Made by a program: the position numbers and the translations under genes | Notes under the pieces: generated by a model | The model's database searches: none | The model's input: only the letters and a program-made list of their open reading frames with translations | What the model was told of the DNA's origin: nothing | Assembly (NCBI RefSeq): GCF_000961885.1 | Contig: NZ_JZKH01000019.1 | Coordinates: 37,246-101,245 of the forward strand | Reading direction: 5' to 3' | Source of the DNA: Streptomyces rubellomurinus | GTDB taxonomy: Bacteria > Actinomycetota > Actinomycetes > Streptomycetales > Streptomycetaceae | Length of the DNA: 64,000 nt | Part shown: positions 25,353 to 35,300 of the stretch, piece after piece | How the letters are laid out: each line of letters opens with the position of its first letter | Position numbering within the stretch: position 1 is the stretch's first letter

Positions 25353-26891
25353 ATGAGCGTCGACGAACCCACCGAACTCACCGAGCGCGTCCGGAAGGCC
25401 GTCGCCGACCCGCTGACCCGGGACGACGGCTTCGACATCCACCAGGCCCTGCGCGAGGTCCTCGCCCCGGCCGGCCTGCGCCCCGAGGACAGCGGCGGGA
25501 CGGTCACCTTCCTCGGCAGCGACCCGATCGTCCCGAGCATCATGCGCCTCGGCGGCGCCGCCGCGCTCGGCATCACGGCCAAGTCCGTCGCCCTCGCCGC
25601 GCTCTGGCGCCACCGCACCGGCGAGGGCCAGGACGTCACGATGGACCTGCGCAAGGCCCCGCACCGGCTGTGCCCCTTCTACGACCGGACGTGGGAGCTG
25701 CTGAACGGCCACCCCGGCGGCATGCCCTCCGATCCGGACAGCCCGCTGGGCTTCGAGTTCTACCGGGCGCGCGACGGCCGCTGGATGATGCCGCTCAACC
25801 CGTACCCGAAGATCAGGAACGCTGCCTACCGGCTGCTCCGCACCTGGCCGGAGAAGCAGGCCGTCGCCGACGCCGTCGCCCAGTGGGACGCCGCCGACCT
25901 GGAGCGGGCCGGCGCCGAACTCGGCGTCGTCATGCCGATGTTGCGCACCACCGAGGACTTCCTGCGCGAGCCCGCGTACGAGTTCCTCGCCCGGGACCCG
26001 CTGATCAGGATCGAGAAGATCGGCGACAGCGAGCCCGAACCCCTGCCCGCCGGCGTTGCTCAGCCGCTCTCGGGCATCCGTGCGCTCGGCATGGGCCACG
26101 TCATCGCGGGCGCCGGCATCGGCCGCGACCTCGCGTACCACGGCGCGGACGTGCTGAACCTCTGGCGGCCCGACGAACTGGAGCTCGACGTCGCCTACAA
26201 CTCCGCCAACGTGGGCGTCCGTTCCAGCACCGTCGACCCCTACGGCCCCGAAGGGCGGGCGAGGATCCGCGAACTGCTGCGCGGCGCCGACGTGTTCTAC
26301 GCCAACCGCCGCCCCGGCTACCTGGAGAGGATCGGCCTGAGCGCGGAGCAGGCCGCCGCCGTGCGCCCCGGCATCGTCCACGTCCGGCTCTCGCTCGCCG
26401 GCGAGAGCGGCCCGTGGGCCGGGCGGGTCGGCTTCGACCAGGTCGCCGGTGCGCTCACCGGCATCATGCTGATGGAGGGCCCGGACGGCGTCGCGGCCGG
26501 ACCGACCAGCACCCCCGCCATGCCCCACATCGGCGTCGTCAACGACTACCTGCTGTCCTGGCTCGCCACCACCGGCGCCGTCGCCGCGCTCCTGCGCCGG
26601 GCCACCGAGGGCGGCAGCTACCGCGTCACCCTCAACCTCACCCGGGTCGCGGTCTGGATCCTCAGCCTCGGCGTCTTCGACCGCGACTACGCCCACGCGA
26701 CCGCCCTCGCCCGCGACCCCGAATCCCCGCACGCCTACCTCGACCCGGACACCTTCACGGCCGCCACCCCCTGCGGCCACTACCAGGGCGTCACCGACCA
26801 GGTGGCCATGTCCAGGACCCCCGGCCGCTTCCGCACCGTCCTCGTCCCGCGCGGCAGCAGCACCCCCTGCTGGCTCCCGCGCCACGGCTGA
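25353..26891 (+). CDS. CoA-transferase family III (CaiB/BaiF-like)
   Basis: A 512-aa protein. The CaiB fold is indicated by ALALGITAKS-type helices, LAYHGADVLNLWRPDELE (residues about 260-280, resembling the VIKVE CoA-binding turn), VRLSLAGESGPWAGRVGFDQVAGALTGIM and FYANRRPGYLERIGL. The Asp nucleophile of the family cannot be placed surely. It carries an unusual N-terminal half with GLRPEDSGGTV and DVTMDLRKAP, i.e. a duplicated or rearranged transferase of about 510 residues rather than the usual 400. Start is the ATG at 25353. Substrate unknown. Confidence 0.78.
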   Translation: MSVDEPTELTERVRKAVADPLTRDDGFDIHQALREVLAPAGLRPEDSGGTVTFLGSDPIVPSIMRLGGAAALGITAKSVALAALWRHRTGEGQDVTMDLRKAPHRLCPFYDRTWELLNGHPGGMPSDPDSPLGFEFYRARDGRWMMPLNPYPKIRNAAYRLLRTWPEKQAVADAVAQWDAADLERAGAELGVVMPMLRTTEDFLREPAYEFLARDPLIRIEKIGDSEPEPLPAGVAQPLSGIRALGMGHVIAGAGIGRDLAYHGADVLNLWRPDELELDVAYNSANVGVRSSTVDPYGPEGRARIRELLRGADVFYANRRPGYLERIGLSAEQAAAVRPGIVHVRLSLAGESGPWAGRVGFDQVAGALTGIMLMEGPDGVAAGPTSTPAMPHIGVVNDYLLSWLATTGAVAALLRRATEGGSYRVTLNLTRVAVWILSLGVFDRDYAHATALARDPESPHAYLDPDTFTAATPCGHYQGVTDQVAMSRTPGRFRTVLVPRGSSTPCWLPRHG

Positions 26892-26900
26892 CCGGCCGAC

Positions 26901-26936
26901 GCGGCCGCCGTCGACCCTCGTGCCGACGGCGGCCGC
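26901..26936. terminator. Hairpin between convergent genes
   Basis: GCGGCCGCCGTCG (26901-26913) is perfectly complementary to CGACGGCGGCCGC (26924-26936), a 13-bp stem with a 10-base loop, lying between the CoA-transferase stop and the glycine-rich protein stop. Confidence 0.65.
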
Positions 26937-26955
26937 GCTCAGGCGGTGCGCCGGA

Positions 26956-28638
26956 TCACGGGGTGGCGACGATGAGGACGCAGCCGCTCCCGCCGGCGGT
27001 CCCGTCCGCGCCGTTCTGCCCCGGATTCGATACTCCCCGACCGCCGTTGCCGCCGTTGCCACCACTACCGGCGTTGCCGGTGCCGGCGGGACAGGCGCTG
27101 CTGGCGGCGGCAGGCAGGGTGATGGTTCCGCCGGCGCTGCCGGTCTGACTGTCGGTGACCGTGGGGCCGGAGCTACCGGTGTAGACGGTGGGGGTGGCGG
27201 ACACACCGGTGGCGGTGGCCGCGCAGACCGGGTCGGTGCCCGGCTGGCCGCCGGTGGCCCGGGCGAAGCCGCCCGTTCCGCCGGCTCCGCCGCCCTGGCC
27301 GGCCGGGCTGCCGGCGGTTCCGTCACCGCCGGCAGGCCGGTTGGCGGAGCCGTGGCCGCCGGCTCCGCCGCCTCCGCCGGGCGCGAGCACCTCGACGCCG
27401 CCGGGCCCGGTCACGGACGCGGCCTGGCCGCCGTTGCCGCCGCGGCCGGGGTTGCCGGCGCTGAGTTCGCCGCCGGAGCCGCCGAAGCCGGCCGCCCCGC
27501 CGGGTGTCGCGAAGGGCACCGCGACATCCAGGACGGTGCCCGCCCGGAGCCCGGTGAACGTACAGGTGAGGGCGGCCGCCGCGCCGCCGCCGGTGCCGCC
27601 CTGGCCGCCGGCACCGTCGCCGTAGATGCTGCTGGCGCCCTGACCGCCGCCACCGCCCCCGCCGCTGCCCGCGGCGCCGACGGCCGTGACGGTCAGCGTG
27701 CCGGTGTTGGCGGGGACGGTGTACTGGGCGAGGCCGGGGGCGCAGACGGAGGTGGAGCCGGTGGGAGGACAGGACACGACGGGAGTGATCAGGACGCAGC
27801 CCGACCCGCCGTCGCCGACTCCGAGGCCACCCGGGAAGCCCAGGCCGCTTTGGCCTCCTTGGCCGCCGAACCCGGCCCCGTGGCACCAGTCGGGAGAGAT
27901 CGTCCCGCCCGTGCCGCCTTCGAGGCCGGGGCGCCCGGCGCTGCTGGTGGCGGCCGGGCCGTTGACGGCCGTCAGCCCGTTGCCGGACGCGGTGCAGGTC
28001 GGTGAGCTGCCCGGCCGGCCGCCGGCCTCCTCCGGATCGCCGTTGGCCGTGCCGCCCGCACCGCCGCCGCTGCCTGCGCCGGCGCCGCCGTCGATACCGC
28101 CGAACTCGTCCACGCTGCCGGCACCCCCTCCGCCGCCGGCGGCGGAGACGGCCAGACCGGAGGCGGTGACGGAGGCGGCCCCGCCGCCGGCGGCGGCAGT
28201 CAGGAGCTGCGAGCTCTCCTGCAGGGCGCCGGCACTGCCCCCATTCGGCACCGTCACCGCCAGCACCGTGCCCGGCGCCAGGCCGGTGACGGTGCAGGCG
28301 ATCGCGGCACCGGCGCCGCCCCCGGCACCGAGAGTCCCGCCGCCCGCGCCGCCGCCCCCGCCGACAACGGTGAGGCGGACCTGCAGCACGTTCGCCGGCA
28401 CGGTGTAGCGGTAGGAGCCCGCTGTGTCGCAGACCGTCGTACCGTTCGCCACGCCACACGTGTCGGCAGCCACAGGCGCAGCCGCCACAGGCGCGGCCGC
28501 GCCCGCAGCGCCCGCCGCGGGCAGCGGCAGCACCGCGCCACCGCTCAGCGCCAGGGCACCCACGGACGCGAGCGCGCCCAGCAGACTGCGCCGTCGACCC
28601 TCTCTTCTGCTCTCCCCCGGAATCCGTCGTCCTGGCAC
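26956..28638 (-). CDS. Secreted glycine-rich repeat protein
   Basis: A 560-aa protein with a twin-Arg-containing N-terminus (SRREGRRRSLLGALAS) and a hydrophobic signal core ending AAGAAA. The mature part has two similar halves of about 210 residues, each starting with a Cys pair, then YTVPAN followed by VxLTVVGGGGGAG-type strands and long Gly-rich runs, and each ending SGCVLI. The repeated YxVPAN...GG pattern resembles Gly-rich surface proteins built of polyglycine helices. GTG at 28638 has GGGGAGG about 10 bases upstream; an in-frame start at 28725 is less likely. Role unknown, probably surface or matrix. Confidence 0.72.
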   Translation of the reverse strand: MPGRRIPGESRREGRRRSLLGALASVGALALSGGAVLPLPAAGAAGAAAPVAAAPVAADTCGVANGTTVCDTAGSYRYTVPANVLQVRLTVVGGGGGAGGGTLGAGGGAGAAIACTVTGLAPGTVLAVTVPNGGSAGALQESSQLLTAAAGGGAASVTASGLAVSAAGGGGGAGSVDEFGGIDGGAGAGSGGGAGGTANGDPEEAGGRPGSSPTCTASGNGLTAVNGPAATSSAGRPGLEGGTGGTISPDWCHGAGFGGQGGQSGLGFPGGLGVGDGGSGCVLITPVVSCPPTGSTSVCAPGLAQYTVPANTGTLTVTAVGAAGSGGGGGGGQGASSIYGDGAGGQGGTGGGAAAALTCTFTGLRAGTVLDVAVPFATPGGAAGFGGSGGELSAGNPGRGGNGGQAASVTGPGGVEVLAPGGGGGAGGHGSANRPAGGDGTAGSPAGQGGGAGGTGGFARATGGQPGTDPVCAATATGVSATPTVYTGSSGPTVTDSQTGSAGGTITLPAAASSACPAGTGNAGSGGNGGNGGRGVSNPGQNGADGTAGGSGCVLIVATP

Positions 28639-28768
28639 GCGGCCTCGACCTCCCCTGTGTGTCGTCGCAGGTGGGAGCGCAGCGGACTCGAACCGTGCGC
28701 ACACGGAAAGTGTCAACACGGACACGCTGAGTGCGCAACGGCAGTCCGCCGCCGCGCCTGGACGGCCC

Positions 28769-29329
28769 CTACCGCCGGAGGAGTTCGCAGAAGCGGTCCA
28801 GGGCCAGGTCGGTGCGGTGGCGGTCGCCGGTGGTGGTGAGGTCGAACAGCAGGCCCCGGATGACGGCCATGACCAGGGTGGGGGTGACGGTGTCGTCGGG
28901 GCCGGTGCCGACCTCGCGGAAGGCGGCGCCGAGGGTGGGGAACCAGCCCGTGATGGCCTCGGCCTGGTCCGGGTAGTTCTCGGGGTGGGTGAGCCCGTCG
29001 GCGTGCACCTCGAAGAACAGCCGGACGAACGGGGCGCGCTCGGGCGCGCTCATCCACGCCCAGATGCCGCGCAGGTACTCCTCCGGGGAGGCCGCTCGGG
29101 CCGGGAGGTGCTCGGCCAGCCGGACCGCGCCGCGGCGGCGGGCCTCGGCGAGGACGGCCGCCACCAACTCCTGCTTGCTGCCGAAGTCGTACAGCAGCAT
29201 CCGGGGGCTGGTGCCGAGGGCCTCGGCGAGCGGGCGCAGGCTCAGCCCGGTCAGGCCGTGCGCCAGGACGTAGTCGGTGGCCCGGGCCAGCGTGGCCTCC
29301 CGCCGGGCGGGGTCCGGGGGTCGCCCCAT
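28769..29329 (-). CDS. TetR-family transcriptional repressor
   Basis: A 186-aa protein with an N-terminal helix-turn-helix (about residues 10-55; GLTGLSLRPLAEALGTSPRMLLYDFGSKQELV) and a ligand-binding helical C-terminal domain. It is divergent from the patatin-like lipase with 83 bases between starts; an AT-rich CATTATATGG at about 29369 marks the likely promoter. It most likely represses the patatin gene and itself. Confidence 0.88.
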   Translation of the reverse strand: MGRPPDPARREATLARATDYVLAHGLTGLSLRPLAEALGTSPRMLLYDFGSKQELVAAVLAEARRRGAVRLAEHLPARAASPEEYLRGIWAWMSAPERAPFVRLFFEVHADGLTHPENYPDQAEAITGWFPTLGAAFREVGTGPDDTVTPTLVMAVIRGLLFDLTTTGDRHRTDLALDRFCELLRR

Positions 29330-29412
29330 GGTCGATCGTCCTTTCCAGCTCGCGGATGTGAGCGGGCATCATTATATGGTGCGACTGTTTCAAGAACGGG
29401 AGGGGGACCGTC

Positions 29413-30321
29413 ATGCACGCACTCGACCGCACGCTCGACCGCGCACTCGACCGCGCGCTCGTCCTGGGTGCCGGAGGTTCGGTCGGCACGGCCTGGACGG
29501 CCGGGCTCGCCGGCGGGCTGCGCCGAGCCGGGGTGGACCTCGGGGAGGCCGACCTGTTCGTCGGCACCTCGGCCGGCGCGATCACCGCGGCCCTGCTGGC
29601 CACCGGCCAGGACCCCGACCGGCTCGCCACTCCGGTGCGCCCCACCGGCCCCGGCGCCGGCCGCCCCCAGGTGGACGGGCGGCGCCTCGGCGAGGCGTTC
29701 GCCGTGCTGGGGAACGCCGCTGACGACCCGGACGGCGCGCGGCGCCGGGTGGGGCGGATCGCGCTCGCCGCCGAGACCGGCCCCGAGGAGGCGCACATCG
29801 CCCGGATGCGCGGCATGGTCGGCGCCGACCACTGGCCGGACCGGCGGCTGCTCATCCCCGTGACGGACGCCGAGACCGGTGAGCAGAGGGTCTTCGACCG
29901 GGCGAGCGGCGCCCCCCTGGCCGCCGCCGTGGCCGCGGCCACCGCCTTCCCCGGCATCTACCCGCCGATCACCGTCGACGGCCGCCGGTACCTGGACGGC
30001 TCCCTGCGCTCGGCGACCAACGCCGCACTCGCGGCCGGGGCCCGGGTGCTCGTCGTGATCGACCCCCAGGCGCACCTGTTCCCCCGCGAACTGCTCGACC
30101 GGGAGCTGGCGGTGGCCGCGGCGCACACCGTACTGACCGTCGAGCCCGACCCGGCGGCGCTGCGCGCCTTCGGCCCGGACCTGAACGACCGGACGGCCTG
30201 GGAGCCGTCCTACCGGGAGGGCCTGCGTCAGGGCGCCGAGGCCGCCGAACGCCTCCGCCCCGCCTGGACGGCGGGAGCCGGCCCGCACCGAGCGGGCGTC
30301 AGGGCCGGCGCGCCTCGATGA
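29413..30321 (+). CDS. Patatin-like phospholipase
   Basis: A 302-aa acyl hydrolase. The oxyanion loop GAGGSVGTAW, the nucleophile elbow FVGTSAGAI (GxSxG) and the catalytic Asp in YLDGS (DG motif) are all present, giving the Ser-Asp dyad of patatins. No signal peptide. The N-terminus holds a short repeat LDRTLDRALDRAL encoded by repeated CTCGACCGC units, an odd replication-slippage-like start. It is divergent from TetR and overlaps the methyltransferase gene tail-to-tail by 23 bases. Confidence 0.87.
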   Translation: MHALDRTLDRALDRALVLGAGGSVGTAWTAGLAGGLRRAGVDLGEADLFVGTSAGAITAALLATGQDPDRLATPVRPTGPGAGRPQVDGRRLGEAFAVLGNAADDPDGARRRVGRIALAAETGPEEAHIARMRGMVGADHWPDRRLLIPVTDAETGEQRVFDRASGAPLAAAVAAATAFPGIYPPITVDGRRYLDGSLRSATNAALAAGARVLVVIDPQAHLFPRELLDRELAVAAAHTVLTVEPDPAALRAFGPDLNDRTAWEPSYREGLRQGAEAAERLRPAWTAGAGPHRAGVRAGAPR

Positions 30322-31057
30322 GGAAGCGGGCCGAGTGGGCGACGAACGGCCCCTCGGCCCGGATCAGCGCGTCGAGCTCGCGCAGGCGCTCGCGGTGGGC
30401 GTCGACGGTGAAGCCCGGCACCATCCAGATCACCTTGCGCAGGAAGTAGACCACCGCGCCGATGTCGCGGAACTCGATCCGCAGCCGCTCGGAGCGCAGG
30501 TCCACCACCTCCAGCCCGGCGGCCCGGGCCTCCTCCACGGCGGCCTCCGGACGCCGGCCGAGGCGGGCCCGCGGCTGCGGGCCGAGGAAGTACTCGACCA
30601 GTTCGAACACCGAGGCCGGGCCGACGTGCTGCGCGACGTAGCTGCCGCCGGGGCGCAGCACGCGGGCGATCTCCGGCCACCACACGGTGACCGGGTGGCG
30701 GCTGGTCACCAGGTCGAAGGAGCGGTCGGCGAAGGGCAGCGGCGGTTCGTCGGGATCGGCCACGACGACCGCGCCGAGCGGGTGCAGCAGGGCGGCGGCG
30801 CGGGCGACGTTGGGCGGCCAGGCCTCGGTGGCGACCATCGTCCGGGGGAAGCGGTCGGCCACCCCGGCCAGCACCTCGCCGCCCCCGGTCTGCACGTCGA
30901 GCGCCGCCGAGGCCCGGGCCAGCCGCTCGCCCAGCAGCCGCTGGTACCCCCAGGACGGGCGCTGCTCGGTGGCCCGGCCGTCCAGCCAGGAGAAGTCCCA
31001 CCCGTCGACCGGGGCCGCGGCCGCCTCGTCCACCAGGTCCTCGAACGTGCGCTTCAT
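30299..31057 (-). CDS. SAM-dependent class I methyltransferase
   Basis: The 252-aa product has motif I as LDVQTGGGEVL (acidic residue and Gly cluster), motif II region VVVADPDEPPLPFAD, LVTSRHPVTVWWPEIARVLRPGGSYV (post-I and motif IV/V) and a C-terminal helical part. It resembles small-molecule or RlmA-like methyltransferases; substrate unknown. The start at 31057 (MKRTFEDLV) has AGGA about 10 bases upstream; an in-frame ATG at 31066 is possible. Tail-to-tail overlap of 23 bases with the patatin gene. Confidence 0.82.
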   Translation of the reverse strand: MKRTFEDLVDEAAAAPVDGWDFSWLDGRATEQRPSWGYQRLLGERLARASAALDVQTGGGEVLAGVADRFPRTMVATEAWPPNVARAAALLHPLGAVVVADPDEPPLPFADRSFDLVTSRHPVTVWWPEIARVLRPGGSYVAQHVGPASVFELVEYFLGPQPRARLGRRPEAAVEEARAAGLEVVDLRSERLRIEFRDIGAVVYFLRKVIWMVPGFTVDAHRERLRELDALIRAEGPFVAHSARFLIEARRP

Positions 31058-31131
31058 GCGGACCATCCTGTCCCGCCCGCCGCCGGGATGCCACGCGATG
31101 ACGCCCCGGGACCCTGCGGCGGGCGGAGGGT

Positions 31132-32103
31132 TCAGAGCCAGCCCCTGTGCGCGGCCTTGATCCCGGCCTCGAAGCGGCTGCTGGCGCCGAGGCGTTCCAT
31201 GATCGACGACATGTGGCGTCCGACGGTGCGCGAGGAGATGCCCAGGCGCTGGCCGGCGGCGTCGTCGGTGAGGCCGGAGCCGAGCAGGCGCAGCAGTTCG
31301 CGCTCGGTGGCGGTGAGGCCGGTGCGGGGGTCCTCGGGCTGGGCGGCGCCGAGCGGGACGGCGGTGCTCCAGGCCTGGTCGAAGAGGTCGACCAGCGCGG
31401 CGAGGATGCCGGGTTCGGTGACGTAGAGGGCGCCCTTGCGGTGGTGCACGGGGTCGATCGGGACGAGTGCCTGGCTGCGGTCGATGATGACCATCCTGGG
31501 CGGGATGGTGGCGGCGGTGCGGACCTCGCCGCCCTGGCTGAGCAGCCAGTGGGCGTAGGTGGCGGCGTGCGGCTGGTTGCGGGTGGAGTCCTGGTAGAGG
31601 GTGCGGATCGCGATGCCGCGCGAGCGGGCCTCGGCGTCGGTGGCGCGGCTGGCGAGGAGGTCCTCGGGGCGCTGGTCGCCGGGCTGGCTGCCGAGGGCCT
31701 CGGTGGTGGCGCTGCGGCCCATCCGCTCCAGCCGGGCCTGGATGGCGTCCATGCCGAGCAGGCGTTCGCCGTGGGTCGTGCGGTGCTCGGCGCGATCCGC
31801 GACCAGGCGCGTGACGGCCGCCCGTGAGGCCGCCAACTTGGCCTGCCGGGCGGCGAGTTCGGCTTCCTCCCGGGTGAGGATGTCGGCCAGGCCGATCTCG
31901 GGGCTGACGGCGCGCAGCTGCCCGGGGCGTTCGGCGGAGGCCCGGACCAGGGTGAGCCGGGCCAGTTCGTCGAGGTGGTCGTGCACCTGGACGGTGGTCA
32001 GCTCGCAGTGCGCGGCGATTTCGTCCACGCCGAAGGCGGGGTGGTCGAGCATGGTCTGGTACACCGTCGTCGCGCCGGCCGTCACGCCGAGTACTTCCAA
32101 CAT
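31132..32103 (-). CDS. Helix-turn-helix regulator with N-terminal TrmB-like and C-terminal LuxR domains
   Basis: A 323-aa protein. The N-terminal winged helix (about 1-75; HPAFGVDEIAAHCELTTVQVHDHLDELARL) resembles TrmB, the middle holds a PLD-like ligand domain (IDRSQALVPID), and the end is a LuxR helix-turn-helix (about 255-320; LTATERELLRLLGSGLTDDAAGQRLGISSRTVGRHMSSI). Such regulators are common in Streptomyces secondary metabolism. It points away from the candidate effector at 32379, whose promoter lies in the 275-base gap, so it may be part of CIS control, but this is only positional. Confidence 0.85.
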   Translation of the reverse strand: MLEVLGVTAGATTVYQTMLDHPAFGVDEIAAHCELTTVQVHDHLDELARLTLVRASAERPGQLRAVSPEIGLADILTREEAELAARQAKLAASRAAVTRLVADRAEHRTTHGERLLGMDAIQARLERMGRSATTEALGSQPGDQRPEDLLASRATDAEARSRGIAIRTLYQDSTRNQPHAATYAHWLLSQGGEVRTAATIPPRMVIIDRSQALVPIDPVHHRKGALYVTEPGILAALVDLFDQAWSTAVPLGAAQPEDPRTGLTATERELLRLLGSGLTDDAAGQRLGISSRTVGRHMSSIMERLGASSRFEAGIKAAHRGWL

Positions 32104-32378
32104 GGCATCCCCCCCGGGTCACCGGCCGCCTCCCGGATGGGCGGCCGGTCGTATCCAACCGTTGTTCGGCGATCGACTCAAGATCCGATTCGGTGCCTTC
32201 GTCACGGTCTGGGGACACATGGGTGGGGGTTCGGTGCCGATTTGGTGCCGGAAAGTGTCATGTCGTCAACACGTTGTCCGGTTCCCATCGGGCCGGGGGC
32301 GTCCGGCCGGGAAGGTGTGCCCGTTCCGCTGCCCGATCGGGCTGCGGGCGCGCCGGTGACGCGGGCCACGATCGGGGG

Positions 32379-35300
32379 ATGGGGACCTCGGTCGAGCGGG
32401 GCCGGCAAGGGGCCGGCGAAGCCGTCCCGCACCGTCGCGGCGCGGCCCCCGGCCCCGGCGTGGCGGACGGGTCCACGGCCGTTCCCGGGCCGGCGGTGCA
32501 GGCGGTGCAGGCGGTGCCGGATCGGGCCGGGCCGTCGCCGTCCTCGCCGTCGCCGCTGAGCCGGGCGACCGCGCAGCGGCTGCAACGCGCGGTGGGCAAC
32601 CGCGCGGTCGCGGCGCTGGTGGCGTCCCGCCGCGCGGGGCCCGACGCCGGTCCGTCCTCCGCGCCGCCCGGGGCCCACACCGGCGAGGCACGCCCGGAGC
32701 CGGCCGCCGCGCTGCCGGTGCAGCGCCGCGCGGCCGGCGCGCGGGCTCCCGCCGCGTCGTCGGCGAGGTTCCAGACGGTGGCGTCGGACGTGCGGAACAA
32801 GAAGAGGGCCCTCGCGGCGCATCCGCCGGCGGCGAGGACGGCGAACGCCGCGCAGGCCGCCGCGAAGCCGCCCGCCGACGACAGGGTCGCGCAGGGCAAG
32901 GCGGCGAACGCGGAGAAGATGAACGCCGCCCAGCCGGGCACCTTCGACAAGGCCGCCTTCGTGCGCGCCGTGAACGAGGCCATCAGCGCACAGGCCCCCA
33001 AGAACCTCGACGAGGCGGACAAGTTCAGCGGCTCGGGCAAGGCCGCCGCGGTGAAGGGGCACGTGCAGGGTCAGGTCGCGGACGGGAAGAAGCGGTCGGC
33101 CGCCGCCATCGAGACCACGACGAAGGCGGCGCCCGACACCTCGGCGGCCAAGGAGAAGCCGGTCACGCCGCTGGCCCCGCAACCCGCGGCCGCCAACCCC
33201 GGCGCCCCCGACGCATCGTACGCGGTGCCGGACAAGGCCCCGCCCGCGGCGACGGACTTCTCGGCCGGGCCGAAGCAGGTCGACCAGCAGATGGCCGACG
33301 CGCAGGTCACCGAGGCGCAGCTCGCCAAGTCCAACGAACCGGCGTTCACCGCCGCGCTGAAGGACAAGAAGGCCGGCGAGCAGCACGCCGCCACCGCTCC
33401 GGGGCAGGTGCGGGCCGCCGAGAGCAAGACCCTGACGACGGCGAAGGCCGCCGCCGCCACGGCCGGGGCCACCGCGATGAGCGGGCTGACCGCGGTCCGG
33501 CAGCAGACGGACACCCAGGTGCGGCAGGGCCAGGAGGACACCCGGACCGGCGACGAGAAGAAGCGGGCGGACGTCACCGCGAAGCTGCAGACGGTCTTCG
33601 ACGCGACGAAGACCGAGGTCGAAGCCATCCTGTCCGGCCTCGACAAGAAGGTCGACGACGCGTTCACCGCGGGCGAGAAGGCCGCGCGGGACGCCTTCAC
33701 GGCGGACCACAAGCACCGCATGGACGAGTACAAGCACAAGCGGTACTCGGGTTTCACCGGGAAGCTGAAGTGGGTCAAGGACAAGTTCGCCGGGCTGCCC
33801 GCCGAGGCCGACCAGATCTTCGTCACGGCCCGGCAGGGCTATGTGACCCGGATGCAGTCGGTGATCTCCGGGGTCGCGGACGTCATCGGCGCCGAGCTGA
33901 ACCGGGCGAAGCAGCGGATCGCCACCGGCCGTCAGCAACTGCAGGCCGAGGTGCGGAAGTTGCCGGCGGACCTGCAGGCCATCGGTAAGGAGGCCGCCGG
34001 GCAGTTCGCGGGGAAGTTCGACTCCCTCACCGAGAGCGTGGACGCCAAGGGCCAGGAGCTGGTGCAGACCCTGGCGGACAAGTACAACTCCGCGCTCAAG
34101 GAGGTGGACGCGGAGATCGAGGCGGAGAAGGAGAAGAACAAGGGCCTGATCGCCAAGGCCGTCGACGCGGTCAAGGGCGTCATCACCACCATCCTCCACC
34201 TCAAGGACCTCCTGCTCGGCGTCCTCGCCAAGGCCGCGCACGCGGTGATGGCGATCCTCAAGGACCCGATCGGCTTCCTCGGCCACCTCGTCTCCGCGGT
34301 CGGCGCCGGTCTGAGGAACTTCCTCGCCAACATCGGCACCCATCTGAAGAAGGGACTCGTCGGCTGGCTGCTCGGCGCCATGTCCGGCGCCGGGCTGCAG
34401 GTGCCGGCGAAGTTCGATCTGCGCGGCATCCTGTCGATGATCGCGTCCCTGCTCGGGCTGACCTGGGGGGCGATCCGGGGCCGGATCGTCGCGAAGGGCG
34501 TACCGGAACAGGCGATGAGCGCGGTCGAATCCGGCGTGCCGCTGGTGGCGAAGCTGCAGTCCGAGGGCGTCGCGGGGGTCGAGGAGGAGATCAAGGAGCA
34601 GGTCGGCGACCTGAAGGAGAACCTCCTCGGCAAGATCTCCTCGTACCTGATCCCCACCGTGCTCATGGCCGGCATCACCTGGATCATCAGCCTGCTGAAT
34701 CCCGCCAGCGCGTTCATCAAAGCCTGCAAGATGATCATCGACATCATCACGTTCATCGTCGAACGCGGCGCCCAGATCATCGAGTTCGTCAACGCCGTCC
34801 TCGACTCCGTCATCGCCATCGCGGGTGGCGGCGGCGGAGGCGTCCCCGGACTGATCGAGGGCGCCCTGGCCAAGTCCATCCCCGTGCTGATCGGCGCCCT
34901 CGCCGCGATCCTCGGCATCGGCGGCATCGCGAACAAGGTCAAGAGCTTCTTCCAGGCCCTGTCCAAACCGGTCATGAAGGCCGTCGACTGGATCGTCGGC
35001 AAGATCGTGAAACTGGGCAAGGCCATCTGGGCCAAGCTCAAGGCGGCCGGCAGGAAGGTCAAGGACAGGTTCGGCGGCAAGAAGGACGACGGCCGGAAGA
35101 CACCCGGCAAGGACACCCCGGGCGCGGATCTTCCGCTCCCGTCGAAGCCGTTCTCCACCCGCGACGGGGAGCAGCACCGGGTGCTGTTCACGGGGCACGG
35201 CGCCTCGGCGGAGCTGAAGGTGCACAGCGTCGAGCAGCGCATCGCGGACTTCTTCCAGTCCTGGGCCACGGAAGTCGGCAAGCTGCCCGACGCGAGCCCG

